A DNA stretch of 10,051 nt from Bacteroidota bacterium. GTDB lineage: Bacteria > Bacteroidota > Bacteroidia > UKL13-3. The notes under the pieces were generated by a model, which saw only the letters and a list, made by a program, of their open reading frames with translations, ran no database searches and was not told where the DNA came from. The first letter of the stretch is position 1, and every line of letters begins with the position of its first letter. A program made the position numbers and the translations under genes. The stretch spans positions 1-10,051 of the forward strand of contig RDYC01000246.1 of assembly GCA_004293295.1 (NCBI GenBank). Reading direction: 5' to 3'. Positions 1 through 7,498 of this stretch are shown here, piece after piece.

Positions 1-1
1 T

Positions 2-322
2 ACCTGATTTTTGCTTGGGTAACTTATTGAATTTGCTAACGTAAACAGTAGTAAAGCCTAATTTCTCAGCCTCACTAATACGTTGTTCAATTCTACTTAC
101 GGCCCTTATCTCCCCGCTCAATCCTACTTCGCCAACAAATGCTATTTTATGGTCAACCGGAATGTTTTGATAACTACTAACAATAGCTGCTACCACCCCC
201 AAGTCTATGCCGGGGTCTTCAACACGCAAGCCACCTGCAATATTGATAAATCCAGCCTCAGCAAATTCTTTTACCAAGCTTGAAGTCACACCAGGCGTTT
301 CGTCAAAGCCCGTGTCAGACAT
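2..322 (-). pseudogene. radA: C-terminal fragment of RadA (Lon-like domain) in a shifted frame, runs off the left edge
   Basis: On the minus strand this frame reads FINIAGGLRVEDPGIDLG from position 250 downward, then VGEVGLSGEIRAVSRIEQ and GFTTVYVSK. These are the conserved blocks of the Lon-like C-terminal domain of RadA. The frame is open from at least the ATG at 322 to the window edge, with no stop seen. It differs from the frame of the upstream radA ORF (codon tops 1 modulo 3 versus 0 modulo 3). Clear RadA similarity begins only near 250; the upstream part (322 to 251) is a patchwork. I treat it as the second half of the same gene, not as an independent protein, because no start signal of its own is evident. 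The true 3' end lies left of the window. Confidence 0.75.
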
Positions 323-1275
323 CGGGTGCTTACCAGTGCTTGTGTTTCTATTAACAACGGACGCATTCCTTCTATTGTAGCACTAATTGCCACACCACTC
401 AAATTCTCATCTCGCTGCGAAATCAATATCTCCGATGGGTTACTCACTTCTCTTAAACCGCTGCCATGCATTTCATAAATACCAATTTCGCTAGTACTTC
501 CAAAACGATTTTTGGTGGTGCGTAAAATGCGGTAAACGTGATGACGGTCGCCTTCAAACTGCAATACGGTATCCACCATATGTTCCAACAATTTTGGACC
601 GGCTAATGTGCCATCTTTAGTAATATGCCCAATTAAAAAAACAGGAGTTCCTGTTTCCTTGGCAAACCTGATTAAATCGCCCGCAGTTTCTTTTATCTGC
701 GATATACTGCCCGGTGTGCTATCAATAAGTTCACTGTGTAAAGTTTGTATTGAATCAACAACTACAATATCCGGCTGTAACTCTTGAAGTGCCTTGCCAA
801 TTTTTTGTGTAGATGTTTCTGTAAACAAATAACATTCATCATTTCTAAATGGCAACCTTTCAGCACGCATTTTTATTTGGGTGTCACTTTCTTCCCCACT
901 GATATAAAGCACCTTTTTGCCTTCAAACTGCAAAGCAATTTGCAACATCAGGGTTGATTTTCCTATTCCAGGCTCACCTCCAATTAATACCACACTTCCC
1001 GGAACAATTCCCCCACCTAGTACCCTGCTCAATTCCGCATCTTTAACCACAAATCGGTATTCACTGCCCTGTTCAACCTCCTTTAGTAAAACCGGTTTCA
1101 ACACACTGGCCGTTTTGCTTTGTGGCTTCCATGTTTTGGTATAAGTTGGCTTCTCTTTATGAATCACTTCTTCAATATAAGTGTTCCATTCTCCGCAATT
1201 GTTGCATTTCCCTACCCATTTTGCTGAGGTAGCCCCGCAGTTTTTACAAAAAAAAGTTGTTTGCGTTTTTGCCAT
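286..1275 (-). CDS. radA: DNA repair protein RadA (Sms), frame broken before the C-terminal domain
   Basis: RadA is a RecA-like, DnaB-type ATPase that helps process recombination intermediates (family knowledge). Numbered from the MAKTQ start, the protein shows a four-cysteine zinc finger (C10, C13, C24, C27; CxxC-x10-CxxC), a Walker A motif GGEPGIGKST at about 99-108, a Walker B strand ending VVVDS at about 171-175, and the RadA signature KNRFG at 255-259. The start at 1275 is preferred over the in-frame ATG at 1299 because family members begin MAK-T-x-F-x-C. Similarity stops at ALVST (about residue 317); 12 unrelated residues follow before TGA, giving 329 aa where about 450 is usual. The missing Lon-protease-like domain is recognisable just downstream in another frame, so this is a frameshifted or damaged radA rather than a short natural form. 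Identity is certain; whether the break is biological is not. Confidence 0.9.
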   Translation of the reverse strand: MAKTQTTFFCKNCGATSAKWVGKCNNCGEWNTYIEEVIHKEKPTYTKTWKPQSKTASVLKPVLLKEVEQGSEYRFVVKDAELSRVLGGGIVPGSVVLIGGEPGIGKSTLMLQIALQFEGKKVLYISGEESDTQIKMRAERLPFRNDECYLFTETSTQKIGKALQELQPDIVVVDSIQTLHSELIDSTPGSISQIKETAGDLIRFAKETGTPVFLIGHITKDGTLAGPKLLEHMVDTVLQFEGDRHHVYRILRTTKNRFGSTSEIGIYEMHGSGLREVSNPSEILISQRDENLSGVAISATIEGMRPLLIETQALVSTRCLTRALTKRLV

Positions 1276-1469
1276 ATTCTTTTGCAATATAGGCTTCAAT
1301 TCGTCTAAAAAAAATGCATAACCGCATCCTTATTCCCTTATTGTAATTCACATTTACAGTTGATAATATTATCTTTTAAAAACCTAACATACAGATAATA
1401 AATGCTTACCATCAAACAAAAACCATTAATCAATCATCCTTATTGCTACCTTATTAATAATCGCTTATT
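1276..1469. other. Divergent intergenic spacer between radA and the prenyl synthase gene
   Basis: About 194 nt of AT-rich DNA separate the two divergent starts, so promoters for both genes are expected here. I find no exact TAnnTTTG Bacteroidota -7 element on either strand; the nearest plus-strand matches (TATTTTG at 1466-1472 and 1478-1484) are one base short and overlap the start region. A perfect 12-bp palindrome, GATAATATTATC, sits at 1362-1373, but it is AT-rich and may be chance. No tRNA-like or riboswitch-like structure is visible. Confidence 0.5.
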
Positions 1470-2453
1470 TTGCCTCATATTTTGAGCATAATTGAACAGA
1501 TAAAACAGCCAATAGCTGCCGACTTGAATGTATTTGAATCCAAGTTCAGGGAAGCCATGAAAAGTAGCGTACCTTTGTTAGATACAATAATGACCTATAT
1601 TGTAAAACGCAAAGGCAAGCAAATACGGCCTATGTTTGTGTTTTTAACTGCCAAAATTTTTAACGGAACCAACGAAAGCACCTACAGAGCTGCAAGCTTG
1701 GTTGAGCTATTACATACAGCCACTTTAGTGCACGATGATGTGGTTGATGATAGCGATGAACGCAGGGGATTTTTTAGCATCAATGCCTTATGGAAAAATA
1801 AAATTGCTGTATTAGTTGGGGATTATTTACTCAGTAAGGGGTTGTTACTTTCTGTAAAAAACAAAGACTACCGCTTATTGGAAATAGTAAGTGAAGCAGT
1901 AGAAGCTATGAGTGAGGGTGAGCTGCTACAAATTGAAAAAACACGTAACCTAAACTTAAGTGAGGAGGTGTACTATGATATCATTAGAAAAAAAACAGCC
2001 TCATTAATTGCCAGTTGTTGCGCAATTGGCGCAGCCAGTTCAGGTGCAAGTAACGAGGAGGTTAAATTAATGCACTTGTTTGGAGAAAAAGTAGGAATTG
2101 CTTTTCAAATGAAAGATGATTTATTGGATTATGGTGAAGCTGAAATTGGCAAACCAACAGGTATTGATTTAAAAGAGAAAAAACTCACCTTGCCTATTAT
2201 ATACACCATTAATCATGCTGAAAAAACCCAGAGAAACTTTATAATAAACACCATTAAAAACCACAACAATAATAAAAAGAAAATAGCCGAAGTTATTAAA
2301 TATGTTAATGAGCATGATGGAATTGCTTATACCAGAAAAGCCATGATAAGACATAAAAATGAAGCTTTAGATATTTTGGACCAAGCCACACAAAGCCCAT
2401 TTAAAGACCACTTAAAACTATTGGTTAATTACGTGATTGACCGCGAAAAATAA
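1470..2453 (+). CDS. ispB: Long-chain all-trans polyprenyl diphosphate synthase (octaprenyl/heptaprenyl type)
   Basis: A class I trans-prenyltransferase that extends farnesyl diphosphate with isopentenyl diphosphate. In Bacteroidota the product is expected to be the side chain of menaquinone (family knowledge). The 327-aa protein shows GKQIRP (49-54) for diphosphate binding, the first aspartate-rich motif DDVVDD (89-94), the second DDLLDY (216-221) and the lysine-containing GIDLKEKKLTLP block (231-242). The residue five places before the first motif is alanine (A84), typical of enzymes that make long chains, but exact length cannot be read from this. No ATG lies between the upstream in-frame stop (1458-1460) and residue 30, which is too late to keep the conserved N-terminal helix. 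The start is therefore TTG at 1470 or TTG at 1482 (giving MSIIEQIKQPI). It stands alone on its strand and converges on the next gene with 18 nt between stops. Confidence 0.9.
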   Translation: MPHILSIIEQIKQPIAADLNVFESKFREAMKSSVPLLDTIMTYIVKRKGKQIRPMFVFLTAKIFNGTNESTYRAASLVELLHTATLVHDDVVDDSDERRGFFSINALWKNKIAVLVGDYLLSKGLLLSVKNKDYRLLEIVSEAVEAMSEGELLQIEKTRNLNLSEEVYYDIIRKKTASLIASCCAIGAASSGASNEEVKLMHLFGEKVGIAFQMKDDLLDYGEAEIGKPTGIDLKEKKLTLPIIYTINHAEKTQRNFIINTIKNHNNNKKKIAEVIKYVNEHDGIAYTRKAMIRHKNEALDILDQATQSPFKDHLKLLVNYVIDREK

Positions 2454-2471
2454 ATACACTTTTACCAAGCG

Positions 2472-4235
2472 TTACTTCGCCACCTTTATTTCGATACGCC
2501 TGTTTTGACGGTGTTGCTCATCACTGCATGCATTGCATGGCTCGCAAGTTACCAGAGGATTTCCTTCTCCAAATGCAACCATCCCAATATTGTTAGGTTT
2601 AACCCCTTTGCTAATTAAATAATTTTTAGCAACCTGAGCCCTGCGTTTTGACAATGCCATGTTATAAGCATCGCTTCCTCGGCAATCTGCATAGGCATTT
2701 ATATTCACGCTTAAATTAGGGTATTGCTTGGTTAAAAGCACCACACTATCCAAACCCAACTTAAACCCTTGCTGTAAGCTCACATCATTAAACTTATACA
2801 ATACGGTACTAATGGTGCTACCCATTTTAGGAACTGTCGGCTCTGTTTTTTTATTCGAGATGGTTTCAATAGCAGGTAACACGGCAACCGTTGCTTGGTT
2901 AACCGATTTTGGAGCCTGATTTATTTGTGCAAGCACAGGCTCTTGTTTAGAAACATTGTAGTTATCCTTAAAGTAATAAACTTTATCTATACCCAAGTTG
3001 TTATCACGGTTGGATGAGAAGTATCCTGTAACACCATCGGATGAGATAATAAATGCCACATCATCCTTACTTGAGTTAAATGGTTTACCCATGTTACGCG
3101 CGTTTAATGGAACACCATTTAAACCCAACACACTTTGAAACAAATCATACCCCCCAAAACCAACGTGCCCTTTTGACGAGAAGTATAGATATCCATCAGC
3201 CGAGTAAGGATAACCTTCATGCTCAACAGTGTTAATTTTTTCTCCTAAGTTAACAGGAGTACCCCATACTCCATTTGGTGCCTTAACCGATTTATAAATA
3301 TCAAGCCCACCATAACCTCCGGGCATATCGCTGGCAAAGTATAAAGTATTGCCATCACTGGTAATAAAAGGGTGGGTACAATTATATTGTTTGTTATTAA
3401 ATGGAAGTTCTGTTATTGATCCAAACTCCCCATTTATAAACCGGGCAGAATAAATCTTTAAATTATTTACCCCATCATCACTAATCTCCAAATTACCTAC
3501 CCTTTTAATTTTACCTCCACGCATTCTTGTTGCAGTAGCCGTAAAATAAAGCAACTCACCATCACTGCTCACCGTTGGAGAACCTTCATTAAATGCAAAC
3601 TTAATGCCTCCTACATATTCATTCTTCTTTTCAGTAAACGTTACGGAATCTGCCATCAATGCATATTGCAAATCATATAAGGTGGTGTATTCAGAAAAAT
3701 CTGTATCCCGTGGATGGGCATACAACAATCCATCGGCAAAATAAGCATACCCTAAACTTTGCCCACCAATATTTAAATTAGTTAACCCCACATATGTATT
3801 TGGCCGGATAGAATCTTTATACTTCTCAGCCCAGTTTAATGATTTTATGAGCGAATTGGTATATTCGTCAGCTTTTACTAACGAGTTATAATATACAAAT
3901 TGCTCCCGTGCCTTCTCATATTTACCAAGCACCTTTAAAACAATACCATAGTCCAAGTATACATCTGGCAATGGTTTTTTATCTCCTACTTTAACCAGCT
4001 CTGCAAACTTTTCCTCCGCTTTTTCGTATTGAAATGTATACGCATAACAATAGGCCAAATTGGTTAAAATATGTGTCTCATTTTTAAATGTTCTTTCATT
4101 TTTTAAGGCGGTTTCGTAAGCCCTTATTGCCTCCTTGTATTGAAAAAAATCGTAATGAACATCTCCCAATTCGATATTATTCTGTGCCAACAGCATGGTG
4201 GGTACAAATAGCAAAAAAAGTAATATCCTCATCAT
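2472..4235 (-). CDS. PorE-like envelope protein: TPR, PD40 beta-propeller and OmpA C-terminal domain
   Basis: An exported 587-aa protein with a signal peptide (about residues 1-18, MMRILLFLLFVPTMLLAQ), helical TPR-like repeats at about 20-140, and PD40/WD40-like propeller blades recognisable at about 219-233, 288-316, 340-368 and 391-420 (SDG-x-LYF and GG-x-D-I/L-Y/F motifs). A proline/threonine/glutamine-rich linker spans about 428-475, and an OmpA_C peptidoglycan-binding domain about 476-587 contains YADCRGSDAYN...LSKRRA. The aspartate (D517) and arginine (R532) that contact diaminopimelate in OmpA-type domains are present. PorE of the type IX secretion system has the same order but carries a carboxypeptidase-regulatory-like (CRD) domain before OmpA_C; here only a linker occupies that place. 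No lipobox cysteine is seen, so it is probably periplasmic and bound to peptidoglycan. It starts 13 nt after the GH3 gene, implying cotranscription. A T9SS role is possible; a general OmpA-family wall anchor is equally possible. Confidence 0.85.
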   Translation of the reverse strand: MMRILLFLLFVPTMLLAQNNIELGDVHYDFFQYKEAIRAYETALKNERTFKNETHILTNLAYCYAYTFQYEKAEEKFAELVKVGDKKPLPDVYLDYGIVLKVLGKYEKAREQFVYYNSLVKADEYTNSLIKSLNWAEKYKDSIRPNTYVGLTNLNIGGQSLGYAYFADGLLYAHPRDTDFSEYTTLYDLQYALMADSVTFTEKKNEYVGGIKFAFNEGSPTVSSDGELLYFTATATRMRGGKIKRVGNLEISDDGVNNLKIYSARFINGEFGSITELPFNNKQYNCTHPFITSDGNTLYFASDMPGGYGGLDIYKSVKAPNGVWGTPVNLGEKINTVEHEGYPYSADGYLYFSSKGHVGFGGYDLFQSVLGLNGVPLNARNMGKPFNSSKDDVAFIISSDGVTGYFSSNRDNNLGIDKVYYFKDNYNVSKQEPVLAQINQAPKSVNQATVAVLPAIETISNKKTEPTVPKMGSTISTVLYKFNDVSLQQGFKLGLDSVVLLTKQYPNLSVNINAYADCRGSDAYNMALSKRRAQVAKNYLISKGVKPNNIGMVAFGEGNPLVTCEPCNACSDEQHRQNRRIEIKVAK

Positions 4236-4248
4236 TAGTTATTAGAAA

Positions 4249-5772
4249 TTAGACGGTAACCGTTAAATGTTTAAAAATATCTACGATATAATCTCGGTTA
4301 TTGGATAAACGAGGTACTTTGTGTTGACCACCCAGCTTTCCATTTCTTCTCAGCCAATTATAAAAAGTACCCTGAGGTACACTTTTTACTATTGGTTTTA
4401 TCATTGCCATGTCCTTATATCTTTTTGCCTCATAATCACTATTGGCCATTTTGAGGTATTTATCCAACGTTTCTGTAAAATGTGCTAAATCTTCCGGTTG
4501 TTTTTCAAATTCAATTAACCATTCATGGGTGCCTATCTTTTCCTCATTAAAGTGTAAAGGCGCAGCGGTATAATCCACTATTTTAACCCCATGCTCTTCA
4601 CATGATTTGGCAATAGCAAAGTCGGCATTTTCAATAACCAACTCTTCTCCAAACGCATTAATAAAGTGTTTAGTACGTCCGGTTATTTTAAACCGTGGTG
4701 GATGCACTTGTGTAAACTTAATGGTATCGCCAATAATATAACGCCATAAACCCGCATTGGTGCTAATAACAACTGCATAGCTCTCATTGGTCTTTACCTC
4801 ATCAATAGTTAGTGTTTGGGGAAACTCCTTTCCATACTCACTCATTGGCATAAACTCATAAAATATGCCATAATCCAACATCAGCATCATATCATCTCGT
4901 TTCAAGTCGTTTTGAATACCCAAAAATCCTTCACTCGCATTATACGTTTCCATATAATGCATATTGGATGACTTAATAAGGGATTTAAACCTGTTTTGAT
5001 AAGGAACAAAACTCACACCTCCATGAATATACAACTCTAAATTAGGCCAAATATCAATTAAGTTTTTCTTTCCTGTTACTTCAAACAACTTCTCTATTAA
5101 AACCAATGTCCAAGTTGGTACACCGCTTATGCTTGTTACGTCTTCAAATGAGGTAGCACGTGCCATTTTCTCAATCTTTTCGTCCCAATTATCCATAATG
5201 GCTATGCTTAATTCCGGGGTACGGAAATATTGTGCCCAAAAAGGCATATTCTCCATCATCACCGCGCTTAAATCACCATAATACGACTCTCCTTCATGGT
5301 ATTTATTAATTTGGTGGCTCCCACCCATAATCAGACCTTTTCCATCAAATATTTTACTCCCTTCATGTTGCAACTGATAAAACATCAATGCGTCCTTACC
5401 TCCTTGAAAATGGCAATCCTCCAACGAGTCAAAAGTTACCGGAATAAATTTACTTTTTGCAGAAGTGGTACCGCTTGATTTAGCAAACCACGTGATATCC
5501 GTAGGCCATAAAAGGTTTTGCTCCCCCTTCATCATCCTGTCAATATAAGGCTTATGGGTTTCGTAACTCCCAACAGGAACCCTTTCTTTATAATCTCTTA
5601 TGGTCTTTATACTTTTATAATCGTAATGCACACCCCAATCAGTATAGCGTGCTTGATTAATTAATTTGGTAAATACTTGTTGTTGGGTCTCTGCGGGATT
5701 CTCTATCATAAACTCCACAAAGGGAATCCGCTTTTTAAGATACCAAGTTACTAATGAGCCAAATATTGACAT
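4249..5772 (-). CDS. GH3 (auxin-responsive promoter) family acyl-adenylating enzyme
   Basis: Homologue of plant GH3 acyl-acid-amido synthetases, which adenylate a carboxylic acid and join it to an amino acid. The substrate of bacterial members is not established. The 507-aa protein has the expected length for compact members and shows the ATP/AMP-binding motif 1 SSGTTSAKSKFIP at 99-111, motif 2 YNASE at 277-281, motif 3 WRYIIGDTI at 343-351, and GRTKHFINAFGEE at 365-377. The C-terminal subdomain carries GGQHKVPRL at 481-489, whose lysine is a candidate for the lysine that acts during adenylation. It has no signal peptide or membrane segment and is probably cytoplasmic. The ATG at 5772 follows a 136 nt gap after the M28 peptidase gene, so it may have its own promoter, although I see no exact TAnnTTTG there. 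It is followed 13 nt later by the PorE-like gene, with which it probably forms an operon. Family assignment is strong; the reaction is open. Confidence 0.9.
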   Translation of the reverse strand: MSIFGSLVTWYLKKRIPFVEFMIENPAETQQQVFTKLINQARYTDWGVHYDYKSIKTIRDYKERVPVGSYETHKPYIDRMMKGEQNLLWPTDITWFAKSSGTTSAKSKFIPVTFDSLEDCHFQGGKDALMFYQLQHEGSKIFDGKGLIMGGSHQINKYHEGESYYGDLSAVMMENMPFWAQYFRTPELSIAIMDNWDEKIEKMARATSFEDVTSISGVPTWTLVLIEKLFEVTGKKNLIDIWPNLELYIHGGVSFVPYQNRFKSLIKSSNMHYMETYNASEGFLGIQNDLKRDDMMLMLDYGIFYEFMPMSEYGKEFPQTLTIDEVKTNESYAVVISTNAGLWRYIIGDTIKFTQVHPPRFKITGRTKHFINAFGEELVIENADFAIAKSCEEHGVKIVDYTAAPLHFNEEKIGTHEWLIEFEKQPEDLAHFTETLDKYLKMANSDYEAKRYKDMAMIKPIVKSVPQGTFYNWLRRNGKLGGQHKVPRLSNNRDYIVDIFKHLTVTV

Positions 5773-5908
5773 AGGAAATTTTACTGTGGTAATGTTACAT
5801 TAATTCCACAACTTATACAAACAAGCTTTTCTTCAAATAAACACAGATATTCACTTCATTAATGAATACCATACACTGCCTTTTAGTTTTTGCCGCGGCA
5901 TAACCCTA
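5773..5908. other. Spacer between the GH3 gene and the M28 peptidase gene
   Basis: This 136 nt gap is the longest break in the minus-strand block. It should hold any terminator of the peptidase unit and any promoter for GH3. It contains a GC-rich 10-bp palindrome, TGCCGCGGCA (5891-5900), just after the peptidase stop, and an AT-rich inverted repeat TATTCA/TGAATA with nested TTCATTAATGAA (5855-5866). Neither is followed by a T-run on the minus strand, so no intrinsic terminator can be claimed. No exact TAnnTTTG element is present upstream of GH3. Confidence 0.4.
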
Positions 5909-7189
5909 TTATTTGCGGGTCATGTAATCGTTTGTAAAATCAGAAATTAGCTTAAATGCTTCGTTGTATTTTGATAAGGGCAGTACTTCATACCTATCAT
6001 CAACATCGTGATAAAAATGATAATCTCCCATTAAGTAAAAAAAGAATGCCTTTACGCCCTTTTCTGTAAAATAATAATGATCGCTGTTTTGAGCTTTCCC
6101 CCTAGATTGTATAACTGGCAGGTATTCACCCATATTATTGGTGAGTTGTAAATCCTCAAACTCCGAAGGAAAAACGGAAGCATTAACAGCCGTTAGGCCC
6201 TTATCACCAGTACCCATTAAATCAAGGTTAAGCAACAACGAGATTTTACTTAGTGGAAATTCAGGCTTTTCGGTATAATAATAAGAGCCAATTAACCCCG
6301 CCTCTTCCCCGGCAAAAAATATAAATGCCACATTATATTGAGGCTTGTTTTTACTGTAATATTTAACCAAGTCAAGCAACATGGCCACGCCACTTGCATT
6401 ATCATTAGCTCCCGGAAAAATCGCCTCCTTCCCCATCATGCCCAAATGGTCGTAATGTGCAGTAAACACCACAAAAGAATCTTTGTATTTACTTCCTTCA
6501 ATGTAACCCAAAACATTTTGCGTATTGTGCCCCTTTAACTGAGATTCTACCGTTATGCGTGCACTGGTTTGGTGAGGCTTTAATATACCCTCTTTTATAT
6601 GGATAATAACAAAAGGATCCCAATCTGTGGAAACACTCCACAACAATTTTTTCTCGGCAGGGTAAATTAATCCTTTTGCTTTCAACATGTTTTTCTCCAA
6701 CTGCACAAAACGTTCCTCATGCAACAACTTTTTACCTTTTAATTGATTAAGCACCAAAAAAGTATTCCGTAAAAACTTTTTCTCCAAGGATTGATAACTG
6801 GAAGTATTGTCAATCATAGCACTATCAACCCAAATTAGGTTAAATGTGCCAGAAAACGGGGGGCATCCGGCATTAACCAGAAAATGCTCTCCGGGAACTA
6901 ATGCTTGATTATCAACAATAAAACTAACCTCACCGGAAAATGCATTAACCTGAAAAGCCAAAGGCTGGAAATACTCAGGAGTAAATGATTTTAACTTTGC
7001 CTTTTTAAGTTCTTCCTTAATGTATTCTGCTGCCTTTTTATCGCCATTATTAACGTATCCTCTCCCTGCCATTTCAGGGCTGCATAAATCCCTGATAACA
7101 GTACGCACATAATCAATATCCTGCGCATTGCCAAGAGAACCAAGGCAAACAAAAACAAGCACAAAATATAAACGATAATATTGTTGCAT
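5909..7189 (-). CDS. Secreted M28-family zinc metallopeptidase
   Basis: Exported di-zinc exopeptidase of MEROPS family M28 (aminopeptidase or carboxypeptidase type). Counting from the start at 7189 (426 aa), the metal ligands and catalytic residues are all visible: H245 in TAHYDHLG, D263 in GANDNASG, the catalytic glutamate E295 and ligand E296 in FAGEEAGLIGS, D323 in LNLDLMG, and H394 in FYHDVDD. The first 23 residues (MQQYYRLYFVLVFVCLGSLG...NAQ) form a signal peptide. A more upstream ATG at 7210 would add seven residues in front of it and is less likely. About 130 residues between the N-terminal region (SPEMAGRGYVNNGDKKAAEYI) and the HYDH motif may hold a PA-like or other insert domain; I cannot assign it. 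No lipobox and no C-terminal sorting domain are seen. It lies 54 nt after purS and is probably the end of the pssA-purS-peptidase unit. Substrate preference cannot be read. Confidence 0.9.
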   Translation of the reverse strand: MQQYYRLYFVLVFVCLGSLGNAQDIDYVRTVIRDLCSPEMAGRGYVNNGDKKAAEYIKEELKKAKLKSFTPEYFQPLAFQVNAFSGEVSFIVDNQALVPGEHFLVNAGCPPFSGTFNLIWVDSAMIDNTSSYQSLEKKFLRNTFLVLNQLKGKKLLHEERFVQLEKNMLKAKGLIYPAEKKLLWSVSTDWDPFVIIHIKEGILKPHQTSARITVESQLKGHNTQNVLGYIEGSKYKDSFVVFTAHYDHLGMMGKEAIFPGANDNASGVAMLLDLVKYYSKNKPQYNVAFIFFAGEEAGLIGSYYYTEKPEFPLSKISLLLNLDLMGTGDKGLTAVNASVFPSEFEDLQLTNNMGEYLPVIQSRGKAQNSDHYYFTEKGVKAFFFYLMGDYHFYHDVDDRYEVLPLSKYNEAFKLISDFTNDYMTRK

Positions 7190-7243
7190 AAAATACAATA
7201 AAGCCTGCATTTAAGTATATGCAGAAACTACTATAATGTACTA

Positions 7244-7498
7244 TTACTTTGCTACAACTACTGAATAGTCGTAACTTTCCATAATTAAATTCGCCAATAG
7301 TTTTTTGCAAGCCGTTTCAACCATTTCATTTGCCTCTGCTTCGTCAACAGCTTCAATCTCTAAAGTAATACGCTTCCCGATTCTAACATTGGTTATTTGA
7401 GGTAAACCAATATTCTGCATACTTCCCGTTACAGCCTTTCCCTGTGGATCTAATAGTGCCTTGTGCGGCATGATGTTAATTAAGGCCTCAAACTTCAT
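7244..7498 (-). CDS. purS: Phosphoribosylformylglycinamidine synthase subunit PurS
   Basis: PurS is the small structural subunit that bridges PurQ (glutaminase) and PurL (synthetase) in the three-part FGAM synthase of purine synthesis (family knowledge). The 84-aa protein, close to the family's usual 80-85, contains the hallmark DPQGKAVTGSM block (17-27) and VRIGKRITLEIEA (38-50), followed by an acidic helix and a final beta strand. The ATG at 7498 is chosen because it gives the canonical MKFEALINI start. A longer in-frame reading up to 7576 would add 26 residues encoded inside pssA. The start lies 11 nt inside the end of pssA, so translation is probably coupled. Neither purQ nor purL is in the window; a separate PurS implies the split enzyme rather than the single large PurL. 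Confidence 0.92.
   Translation of the reverse strand: MKFEALINIMPHKALLDPQGKAVTGSMQNIGLPQITNVRIGKRITLEIEAVDEAEANEMVETACKKLLANLIMESYDYSVVVAK

Noticed and set aside
83..283. Plus-strand open frame of 66 codons
   Set aside because: It lies opposite the conserved RadA C-terminal coding sequence and has no recognisable protein features.
1362..1373. 12-bp perfect palindrome GATAATATTATC in the divergent spacer
   Set aside because: Short, AT-rich and single; such palindromes are expected by chance in this base composition, and no regulator binding site is recognised.
2454..2471. Possible bidirectional terminator between convergent ispB and the PorE-like gene
   Set aside because: Only 18 nt lie between the stops and the best stem nearby is 3 bp; no supportable hairpin.
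5846..5868. Nested inverted repeat TATTCA/TGAATA around TTCATTAATGAA
   Set aside because: Stem is AT-only apart from one GC pair and no T-run follows, so it is not a credible terminator or operator.
5891..5900. GC-rich palindrome TGCCGCGGCA after the M28 peptidase stop
   Set aside because: Loopless, and followed by A's rather than T's on the minus strand; it does not fit an intrinsic terminator and occurs once.
7113..7310. Minus-strand frame spanning the purS end and peptidase start
   Set aside because: Overlaps two well-supported genes in a different frame, and no family is recognised.
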